This document shows positions 56,249 to 64,000 of a stretch of 64,000 nt of DNA, piece after piece. Below the pieces are notes generated by a model, which was not told the DNA's origin, made no database searches, and worked only from the letters and a program-made list of their open reading frames with translations. The stretch is taken from the NCBI GenBank assembly GCA_016183765.1, contig JACPEA010000002.1, positions 237,832 through 301,831 of the forward strand, given 5' to 3'. This DNA is from Bacteroidota bacterium (GTDB lineage: Bacteria; Bacteroidota; Bacteroidia; Chitinophagales; Chitinophagaceae). The number at the start of each line of letters is the position of its first letter. The first letter of the stretch is position 1. Position numbers and translations under genes: made by a program.

Positions 56249-57505
56249 TTAGCGGTTTTCATTGATAAAGATACGCAAAAGGTTGAGCGCATTGGCAGCG
56301 GTCATCTCAATGTTCCGTTTCCTGTCGTACCGGAAATGAAATAACCGGGTTTCCGTCCTGTTCTCCCCGGCCACGGCCACCCAAACCATACCCACAGGTT
56401 TTTCAGGAGTGCCTCCATCCGGACCCATAATGCCGCTCACGGCAATGGCATAGTCTGTTTGCATGATCTCCCTTACCGATGCGACCATCTGCCTCACGGT
56501 AGCTTCGCTTATGGCTCCCACGGTCTGCAGTGTCTCATCACTCACATGTAATACCTTTTGTTTGATGCGGTTATCGTAACTCACCACGCTGCCCGTAAAA
56601 TAGGCGGAAGAACCTGCGTAACTGGTGAGTACATGGGCAATATAACCTCCTGTACAACTTTCGGCGGTACTCAGGGTCCGGCCTTTTTCTTTCAGCATAC
56701 GCGCCACTACCTGTTCTATGGTCTGGTCCTCGGCTACTACCAGGTACTCTTTTACTCTTTCCTGGAACCGGTTAAAATGGTCTGTGATTTCTCCGGTCAA
56801 TTCGGTTTTATTGAACCCGAATGCCGTTAAACGCAATCTCACCATGCCATAATTGGGCAGGTAGGCCAGTTTGATGTGCGCTGGTAATGCTTCTTCCAGG
56901 TCCTGTATCAGGTTGGCCAGGAAAGATTCACCAATGCCGGCTGTCAGCAGGGTGCGGTGTTCAATAAAGCCGGTTTGAAACAGTTCCGGTATCCGGGGCA
57001 GCACTTCGTTGGTCATCAGCCATTTCATCTCATGCGGTACACCCGGAAGAGAAACGAATACGGTGTCTTCTTTGGTAAAGAGCATACCGGGCGCAGTACC
57101 CTGTTGGTTCAGCAATACGGTACACACATCCGGTACTTCGGCCTGTTTGGCATTTCGCTCGATCATCGGCCGTTTGAGCAGATTTTCAAATATATGGGTG
57201 ATATGATCCAGTGTGGGCTGGTGCACCACCATCTTTCCTCCAAAATAATCGCAGAGCAGGGGTTTGGTAATATCGTCTGCCGTAGGGCCCAGTCCGCCGG
57301 TGATGATCACCAGCTTTACCTGCCGGCTTTCCTCATCAAGCGCCTGCCAGATATCTTCCCGTACATCGCCCACAGCTACCCGGTGCTTGAGTAAAATCCC
57401 CATTTTGTTCAATTCCCGGGCTATCCAGGCGCTGTTGGTATCGATTACCTGTCCAATCAATAATTCATCTCCAATGGTAATGATCGAGGCAAAAACTTTT
57501 TCCAT
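56249..57505 (-). CDS. cinA: CinA family nicotinamide-nucleotide amidohydrolase / competence-damage protein
   Basis: SIITIGDELLIGQVIDTNSAWIARELN; TAESCTGGYIAHVLTSYAGSSAYFTGSVVSYDNRIK; VSGIMGPDGGTPEKPVGMVWVAV. Confidence 0.95.
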   Translation of the reverse strand: MEKVFASIITIGDELLIGQVIDTNSAWIARELNKMGILLKHRVAVGDVREDIWQALDEESRQVKLVIITGGLGPTADDITKPLLCDYFGGKMVVHQPTLDHITHIFENLLKRPMIERNAKQAEVPDVCTVLLNQQGTAPGMLFTKEDTVFVSLPGVPHEMKWLMTNEVLPRIPELFQTGFIEHRTLLTAGIGESFLANLIQDLEEALPAHIKLAYLPNYGMVRLRLTAFGFNKTELTGEITDHFNRFQERVKEYLVVAEDQTIEQVVARMLKEKGRTLSTAESCTGGYIAHVLTSYAGSSAYFTGSVVSYDNRIKQKVLHVSDETLQTVGAISEATVRQMVASVREIMQTDYAIAVSGIMGPDGGTPEKPVGMVWVAVAGENRTETRLFHFRYDRKRNIEMTAANALNLLRIFINENR

Positions 57506-57547
57506 AGTCTGCTTACGCTTAATTTTAGTGCAAGGTAAAGGGCAAAT

Positions 57548-58939
57548 ATGAAAACAGCTTATTGGTTAGTGGGTTTATTGGTCTGTTCATTTTCTGTGAC
57601 AGCGCAACCGGTACAGGAGCGCCTGGCCAGGGCAGTAGAAAAACTGCAGGCCGATGCACAGATGAAACATGCCCTGCTGGGCTTACGCGTGGTGAATGCG
57701 AAAACGGGAGAAAAAATATTTGAGGTAAATGCGCAAACAGGTTTAGCACCAGCCAGTTGTCAGAAAATTATTACCAGTGCAGCTGCCCTGGAATTACTCG
57801 GTCCGGCCTATCGTTACGAAACGGTGCTGGGTTATACCGGCCGCATTACCCGTAATAAGCTGCATGGCGATCTGTACCTGCAGGGTAGTGGCGACCCCAG
57901 CCTGGGTAGCTGGCGGTACGAGAATACCAAAGAAAACCGCCAATTGCAGCAGGTACTGGCGCTGCTGCAGCAAAAAGATATCCGGAAAATGGAGGGTGGT
58001 CTGGTAGGACTGGCAGGTAAATGGGAGCAGGAGACCCTGCCCGGTGGATGGATCTGGGACGATATCGGTAACTACTACGGAGCCGGTTCTGCAGCTTTGA
58101 ACTGGCGTGAGAACCAGTACGACCTGGTATTACGATCAGGCAGTACCATCGGCGATACAGTTGAGGTGGTGGATGCCAGGCCCGCTCCGGTGGGCGTAAC
58201 CCTGCAAAGCCAGGCGCTAGCTGCGGCTAAAGGCACGGGCGATAATGCCTATATCTATCTTCCCCCGTTTGCAAACCTGGGTTTTGTGCGTGGTACGATA
58301 CCGGTTGAAGAGAAATCTTTCGTAATAGCAGGGTCATTTCCCGATCCCGCACTGCAGATGCTGTCAACCGTGAGCGATTTTCTGGGCAAGGTTGGTATTA
58401 CAGCTGCCGGTTATAGGGTATTATACGACAAAACCATTCCCGGTGGACAGGAGCTGGGAAAAATATATTCTCCGCCGCTGGACAGCCTGAATTACTGGTT
58501 CCTGCGAAAGAGCATCAATTTGTATGGAGAAGCTTTCCTGAAAACGATCGCTTTTGAAAAAACAGGTAAGGGCGCAACGGATAAAGGGGTTGAGCTGGTT
58601 AAAAAATTCTGGAAAGAGCGGGGCATTGAGTCTTCGGCTTTACGCATCATCGATGGCAGCGGCCTTTCTCCGCAGAACCGGGTTACGGCCGATGCGTTGG
58701 TGGATGTGTTGCAATATGCCCGGGGCCGCAACTGGTTCCCTGTTTTTTATGAGGCGTTGCCCCTGTTCAACCAGATGAAACTGAAAAGCGGAACCATTGG
58801 CGGGGCAAAAAGTTTTGCCGGATACCATACCGCAAAGGATGGCACTACCTATACCGTGGCCATCATTGTCAATAATTATGATGGTTCGGCGGGAGAGATG
58901 GTCCGGAAAATGTTCCAGGTACTGGATGAACTGAAATAA
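57548..58939 (+). CDS. dacB: D-alanyl-D-alanine carboxypeptidase/endopeptidase (PBP4 family)
   Basis: SxxK in APASCQKIITSA, SxN in RKSINLYGE, KSGTIGG. Confidence 0.9.
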   Translation: MKTAYWLVGLLVCSFSVTAQPVQERLARAVEKLQADAQMKHALLGLRVVNAKTGEKIFEVNAQTGLAPASCQKIITSAAALELLGPAYRYETVLGYTGRITRNKLHGDLYLQGSGDPSLGSWRYENTKENRQLQQVLALLQQKDIRKMEGGLVGLAGKWEQETLPGGWIWDDIGNYYGAGSAALNWRENQYDLVLRSGSTIGDTVEVVDARPAPVGVTLQSQALAAAKGTGDNAYIYLPPFANLGFVRGTIPVEEKSFVIAGSFPDPALQMLSTVSDFLGKVGITAAGYRVLYDKTIPGGQELGKIYSPPLDSLNYWFLRKSINLYGEAFLKTIAFEKTGKGATDKGVELVKKFWKERGIESSALRIIDGSGLSPQNRVTADALVDVLQYARGRNWFPVFYEALPLFNQMKLKSGTIGGAKSFAGYHTAKDGTTYTVAIIVNNYDGSAGEMVRKMFQVLDELK

Positions 58940-59007
58940 ACAGGTATTGCCTGCAGCGGCAACGTCCCGACGGAAAAGAAAAATCTAAACCAAACAAGTA
59001 TATCCCC

Positions 59008-59436
59008 ATGAAAGAACAAAACTACCGTAATCACACACGTTATGTGCCCGGGTTTCATTTTGTAACCTCCGTTGCCATGCTGGCTTTGCTGATCGGTTCC
59101 TTTATCAACCTGGCCCATTCTGCCAAGGAGAACCTGTATTCGGCTTCCCTGATCTGTCTTGTCAGTGTGATCTTCTGTTTCCTGTTCTGGTATACCCGTT
59201 CTTTTGCGTTAAGGGCGCAGGACAGGGCCATCCGGGCTGAAGAGAATTTCCGGCATTTTATCCTTACGGGTAAACCCCTGCCTGCAGGTATCCGCATGAG
59301 TCAGACCATTGCACTGCGTTTTGCCAGCGATGCGGAATTGCCTGCACTGGCGGAAAGAGCTGTGAAGGAAAACTTAAAAAACAGTGAGATCAAACAGGCC
59401 ATCGTTAATTGGCGGGCTGATCATCACAGGGTCTGA
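59008..59436 (+). CDS. DUF6526-like membrane protein
   Basis: 142 aa, two TM segments, FALRAQDRAIRAEENFRHFILTGKPL. Confidence 0.8.
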   Translation: MKEQNYRNHTRYVPGFHFVTSVAMLALLIGSFINLAHSAKENLYSASLICLVSVIFCFLFWYTRSFALRAQDRAIRAEENFRHFILTGKPLPAGIRMSQTIALRFASDAELPALAERAVKENLKNSEIKQAIVNWRADHHRV

Positions 59437-59846
59437 TCTGTAAAAAAAGAGGCTAATTTTTGCTTCAGGTCCTCTGGCATAACACTTCGTTTGCCGGTGT
59501 GGCTGTCTATAAAGAAAAGAACTACTTTCCCTGTGGTGAGTAGTTTTTTTCTTTCATTGTATACCTCGTGGTGAAACTCTATCTCATGTTGGGCTGGCAG
59601 GGTTCTCAGTTGCGTTTTAATGGTAATCAGCTCATCGTAATGCGCTGGCCGTAAAAACTTTGCTTCCATGGACACCACAGGCATCCGTACTCCCATCTCT
59701 TCCATTTTTTTATAGGTAAAACCCAGTTCCCGGATGCATTCTGCACGCCCCACTTCAAAATACTGCGCATAGTTGCCGTAATACACAATATCCATCTGGT
59801 CTGTTTCGGCATAACGTACCCTTACCGTGGTGCTATGTTCGTACAT
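59424..59846 (-). CDS. acyl-CoA thioesterase (hotdog fold, YbgC/4HBT-like)
   Basis: VRYAETDQMDIVYYGNYAQYFEVGRAECIRELG. Confidence 0.92.
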   Translation of the reverse strand: MYEHSTTVRVRYAETDQMDIVYYGNYAQYFEVGRAECIRELGFTYKKMEEMGVRMPVVSMEAKFLRPAHYDELITIKTQLRTLPAQHEIEFHHEVYNERKKLLTTGKVVLFFIDSHTGKRSVMPEDLKQKLASFFTDQTL

Positions 59847-60080
59847 GGGATCTTAATTTGTTGACAAACTTACGCCGCTTATCTGTTTTTCCACAAATCA
59901 TGGAATGATGTTTGCTTACAAACCCCGAATACTACCTTTAAAACAGGTTTTCGCTTTTCATTAAGAAACTAACTGAAATCTTTGCCAGGCCGTTATCGTT
60001 TTAATGGTCATGAAAGCTGGCAAAGACCGTATGAGACGGGTCACCGTTACTATTTAACAGATGTAAACCTTCCTTGCTCT

Positions 60081-63000
60081 ATGAAGAAAACTTTTCACAT
60101 ATTTCTCCTGGTACTGGTTTCCGGGTTCAGTGCGCAACTGTCTGCGCAATTCACCAAAGTTCACCTGGATGCGGATGCGGAGTTCAAAAATGCCAAAGAA
60201 CTATACCAGAAAGAACAGTTCAGCCTGGCTTATCCCGTGTTCAAGAAACTGTACAGCAATGGAACGGGACAGGGACTGTTATCCGAAATGATCCGGCTGG
60301 AGTGCAGGTACTATTATATTATCTGTGGTCTGCAGTTGAACGATAGTACGGCAGTACCGATGGCCCTGGATTTTATGGAACAGGAGAACCATCCTGCCCG
60401 GTTACAGATGATGCGTTTTCATCTGGGCGAATATTATTTCCGAAAACAGGATTTTGCGAGTGCGCAGGCGCAATATGCGGCCTCTAATATTGCCAACCTG
60501 AGTAACCATGAGATCGCGGACATGAAATTTCACCAGGCTTATGGTTATTTCATCACGCAGCAGTTCGATAAGGCCAAACCCCTGTTCAATGCCATCAGAC
60601 AGTTGCCGAAAGACCCGAATTATATCGATGCGAACTATTATTTCGGATTTATCTGCTTCAATGATAAGAACTATGCTTTGGCGCTGGAAAGTTTTCAGAT
60701 AGCAGAAAAACTTCCCGAATACCAGCCGGTAGTTCCTTTTTATATTGCCGAGATCTATTATTTCAAAGGCGAGCGCGAAAAAGCGCTGGAATACGGATTG
60801 GCGGCCTTACAGAAGAAAGGGTCTTTTTACGACCTGCAGTTAAAACAGCTGGTGGGACATCTCTTGTTCGAGAAGCGTGAATTTGCGCGTGCTCTTCCTT
60901 ATCTGCAGGAATATGTTTCTGCCAACCAGAAAGTAAGAAGGGAAGACCTGTATGAACTTTCTTACTGTTATTATGAGGCCAAACAATGGTCGCGTTCGAT
61001 AGATGGTTTCAAGCAATTGGGTGGTGCACAGGATTCACTGGCGCAGAACAGTATGTACCTGCTGGCCGATGCCTACCTGAAAACCAATGATAAAGCCAAT
61101 GCACGTACTGCCTTCCAGTTCTGTGCCGCCAATAACAGCAATGCGGTGCAGAAAGAGGTATCGGCCTATCACTACGGCAAACTTTCCTATGAACTGGGTT
61201 ATATGGACGCGGCTTTGCAATCTTTCCGTTCTTTTATCGCAGCATATCCTAAGTCAAATTATATCCAGGAAGCCAGGGAACTGCTGGTGAATACCCTGGC
61301 CAATACCAGTAATTACAAGGCCGCTCTGCAGCTTTATGAAAGCCTGGGTACGAAGAGTGACCAGGTGATCAAACTGTATCCAAGATTATTGTATGGCAGT
61401 GCGGTGGAACTGATCAATGACCAGCAGATAGACCAGGCAGATGCCCTGCTTACCCGCGTGCTGCAGGCGCCTTATAACAATGCACAATTGCCGTTGACTT
61501 ATTTCTGGAAAGGAGAGATCGCTTACCGGAAAGGACAGACAGAAGCTTCCATCGCTTTTTTCCAGAACTACCTGAAGAACCCGGTGATCAACGGCGAAGT
61601 GAACCTGGTGAATGCCAAATACAGCCTGGCATACGGCTATATGAAAAATGAACAGTACGCCATGGCACGAGACTATTTTGAGCAGATCACCAGAACGGTC
61701 TCTGCTGCTTCAACGGCTATTGAGCAGGATGCATATCTGCGTACTGCAGATTGTTATTTTATGGGGAAAGATTTTAAACAGTCCCTGAAAATGTATGAGC
61801 AGGTGCTGGCGCAGCAATTACCTTCAGCCGATTATGCCCTGTACCAGAAAGGGATCATTGCAGGCGCCACCAATAAGAACCCCGAAAAGATCAGCCTGTT
61901 GCAATCGCTGGAAAGGGTCTATCCGAATTCAGCGCTGGTGCCCGATGCCAACCTGGAAATTGCCAATACTTATCTTGCCGATGAGAACTTTCAACAGGCG
62001 ATCGTACCGTTACAGAAACTGGTTAAAGATCCCAAAGCCGCTAATATGGGTCCACAGGCTTACCTGAAACTGGGTGTGGCGTATTTCAATATGGATAAGA
62101 ACGAGGAATCGCTCGCCAGTTTTCAGAAACTGGTGACCAGTTATCCTGACACACAGGAGAGTAATGATGCCATTGATTATATCCGTAACATTTTTGTAGA
62201 GAAACAGCAACCGGGCGAGTTTGCTGCATTCATGAAACAGAACGGCAAACCGATCACGCATTTGGAAGAAGATTCGCTTACATTCCGCTCCTCCATGCTC
62301 AGGTATGAAGCCCGTGATTTTGCTGCCGCTCGAACCGGCTTTGCCGATTACCTCAACAGGTTCCCCGATGGCAGGTATTCACTTGAAGCCAATTATTTTA
62401 CAGCGGAAATACAGGTGGTCAATAAAATGAATACAGAAGCCTTGCCCTTCTATAAGGCAGTTGCGGATAGGGGACAGAGCAAATATGCGGAACGTAGTGC
62501 CCTGCAGGCGGCTCGCATCTATTATTTTGACCTGAAGGATTATGCCAATGCAGCCCGGTATTTCACCCAGCTGAAATCAATAGCAGCGCAGCAGGAAAAC
62601 AGGCTCGAAGCCATGCGTGGTTTGTTGCGTTGCCAGTTCAAGGCACAGCAATGGAAAGAAGCGGCGACGAATGCATCTGAACTGTTGCAGGAAAAAGGTA
62701 TTGCTACCGATGATCGTATGATGGCCAGTATGGTAGTGGCCAAGAACCACCAGCTGAGTAACGAATCAGATGCAGCCATCTCTGCCTATAAACAGGTGAT
62801 CGCTGCCGGCAAATCAGAATATGCCGCAGAAGCCCAGTTCCGGATCGCAGAGATACAACTGCAGCAGAACAAGCTGGCCGATGCGGAAAAATCAGCATTC
62901 GAAGTGATCAAAAAAATGGGATCCTACGAGTTCTGGGTGACCAGGAGTTACATACTGCTGGGGGATTTGTTTGTACAGCAGAAGGACTGGTTCAATGCGG

Positions 63001-63122
63001 AAGCCACGTTCAAAAGTATTGTAGAGAATGCCACTATTGCAGAACTGAAAACAGAAGCACAGCAACGTCTGGACAAAGTGCTGACAGAGAAGAACAAAAC
63101 CAATCAAGTTGAACAACAGTAA
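60081..63122 (+). CDS. large secreted tetratricopeptide-repeat protein
   Basis: Start trimmed to MKKTFHIFLLVLVSGFSAQLSAQ; many TPR-like units. Confidence 0.9.
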   Translation: MKKTFHIFLLVLVSGFSAQLSAQFTKVHLDADAEFKNAKELYQKEQFSLAYPVFKKLYSNGTGQGLLSEMIRLECRYYYIICGLQLNDSTAVPMALDFMEQENHPARLQMMRFHLGEYYFRKQDFASAQAQYAASNIANLSNHEIADMKFHQAYGYFITQQFDKAKPLFNAIRQLPKDPNYIDANYYFGFICFNDKNYALALESFQIAEKLPEYQPVVPFYIAEIYYFKGEREKALEYGLAALQKKGSFYDLQLKQLVGHLLFEKREFARALPYLQEYVSANQKVRREDLYELSYCYYEAKQWSRSIDGFKQLGGAQDSLAQNSMYLLADAYLKTNDKANARTAFQFCAANNSNAVQKEVSAYHYGKLSYELGYMDAALQSFRSFIAAYPKSNYIQEARELLVNTLANTSNYKAALQLYESLGTKSDQVIKLYPRLLYGSAVELINDQQIDQADALLTRVLQAPYNNAQLPLTYFWKGEIAYRKGQTEASIAFFQNYLKNPVINGEVNLVNAKYSLAYGYMKNEQYAMARDYFEQITRTVSAASTAIEQDAYLRTADCYFMGKDFKQSLKMYEQVLAQQLPSADYALYQKGIIAGATNKNPEKISLLQSLERVYPNSALVPDANLEIANTYLADENFQQAIVPLQKLVKDPKAANMGPQAYLKLGVAYFNMDKNEESLASFQKLVTSYPDTQESNDAIDYIRNIFVEKQQPGEFAAFMKQNGKPITHLEEDSLTFRSSMLRYEARDFAAARTGFADYLNRFPDGRYSLEANYFTAEIQVVNKMNTEALPFYKAVADRGQSKYAERSALQAARIYYFDLKDYANAARYFTQLKSIAAQQENRLEAMRGLLRCQFKAQQWKEAATNASELLQEKGIATDDRMMASMVVAKNHQLSNESDAAISAYKQVIAAGKSEYAAEAQFRIAEIQLQQNKLADAEKSAFEVIKKMGSYEFWVTRSYILLGDLFVQQKDWFNAEATFKSIVENATIAELKTEAQQRLDKVLTEKNKTNQVEQQ

Positions 63123-63135
63123 AGCGGATCCATAC

Positions 63136-64000
63136 ATGAAATACATCATCAGAACCTTGCTGATCTTTTTCCTGGTAGCTGTTGCTGCCGGCTCTGTGCA
63201 GGCACAGAAGAAAAAGAACCGCAAGAAGGCAAAAACGCAGCAAACGGCTTCCCGGCAAAAAAAGAAACTGAGTGGCAAGACCACTACGGTAAAAACAGCT
63301 GCCGCAAAAACGACAAAGACATCGATCCATAAGCCGCTGTCGCAGGAAACCGCATCCGATAAAGGGAAGGTATTACCTGGCCTGGGTGATACCGCTTCGC
63401 CCAAAATGGTCACCATTACTTCAGCCTTCAAACCTTACCTGAAGAATGCGGCCAAAGTGAATTTTACAGCGGCAACACCGGTGATCGATTCATCCCGTAT
63501 GTCCGTTAGTTATACGATCCCGTCACAGAACCTGTTCTTTTCTTATCAACCGGTACCCATCAAACCCTTAGCATTGGCGGTGGACTCGGGATATCTGTGG
63601 GAGAACAACCAATACCTGAAAGTAGGCGCCGGTAATTTCAGCTCCTACCTGGCTGAAGCAGGCCTGTCGTTCGGCGATGGTAAGACCAATATCACCACCA
63701 TCCGCGGAAATTTTCTTACGTCCACCGGCCATTTATTTGCGCAGCAGACAGCCAAATGGGGACTGGACCTGGTATCCATCCTGAATACCCGTACCGATCA
63801 TGAATGGACCACACATGCCTACTACCAAAGCAGCACTCAATACCAATATGGATATGAACCTGCAACCCTGAACTTCAATAAGGAAGACCTGCTGGAGCGA
63901 TATTCTGCCATCGGTATAGACCTGGGCATGCAGTCCAAGAAAGCCAATGTATTCGGGATCACCTATCATCCGCAACTGAAAGTGTACCGTTTCTTTGATA
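63136..64000 (+). CDS. outer-membrane/beta-barrel-like hypothetical protein, truncated by window end; not in the supplied ORF track
   Basis: MKYIIRTLLIFFLVAVAAGSVQAQKKKNRKKAKTQQ..., open to the window edge, 13 nt after the TPR gene. Confidence 0.75.
   Translation, partial: MKYIIRTLLIFFLVAVAAGSVQAQKKKNRKKAKTQQTASRQKKKLSGKTTTVKTAAAKTTKTSIHKPLSQETASDKGKVLPGLGDTASPKMVTITSAFKPYLKNAAKVNFTAATPVIDSSRMSVSYTIPSQNLFFSYQPVPIKPLALAVDSGYLWENNQYLKVGAGNFSSYLAEAGLSFGDGKTNITTIRGNFLTSTGHLFAQQTAKWGLDLVSILNTRTDHEWTTHAYYQSSTQYQYGYEPATLNFNKEDLLERYSAIGIDLGMQSKKANVFGITYHPQLKVYRFFD

Overview
This 64 kb chromosomal window appears to come from a member of the Bacteroidetes, probably Chitinophagaceae-like. That assignment is inferred from SusC/SusD, the gliding-motility/T9SS-type C-terminus, TAnnTTTG promoters, DUF5690, the YtxJ-like protein and OstA/LptD. 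Most of the window is ordinary housekeeping: parE/parC, thiolase, mpl, a DnaQ-like exonuclease, the amidase-MlaD-OstA block divergent from lptD, ung, cinA, a PBP4-type dacB and a 2-oxoacid dehydrogenase E2. I saw no rRNA, tRNA, CRISPR array or intact transposase. The most interesting region is about 38.0-54.6 kb. It contains an XRE-cupin regulator, SusC/SusD, a second TonB-dependent receptor, a PhnZ-like HD protein, a phosphonatase-like HAD hydrolase, a DUF5690 membrane protein, a TIGR03364-type FAD oxidoreductase, a YncE/alkaline-phosphatase fusion, and then a divergent glycosyltransferase / alkaline-phosphatase-superfamily / DedA group. I read it as a candidate SusCD-linked locus for acquiring and degrading organophosphonates or organophosphorus compounds. 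Two of its promoter regions carry direct repeats with an 11-bp period (TTAACA/TTAACC-like) that resemble Pho boxes. Other non-coding findings are an operator-dense promoter in front of a class II Fic protein with a C-terminal wHTH, degenerate 7-bp-period repeats in four intergenic places (one forming a 27-bp perfect inverted repeat), a REP-like palindrome, a structured susD/TBDR intergenic region, and a glycosyltransferase that seems to lack any ATG/GTG/TTG start. Several CDS starts below are trimmed from the supplied ORF track. Three extra reading frames missing from that track are listed or discussed.
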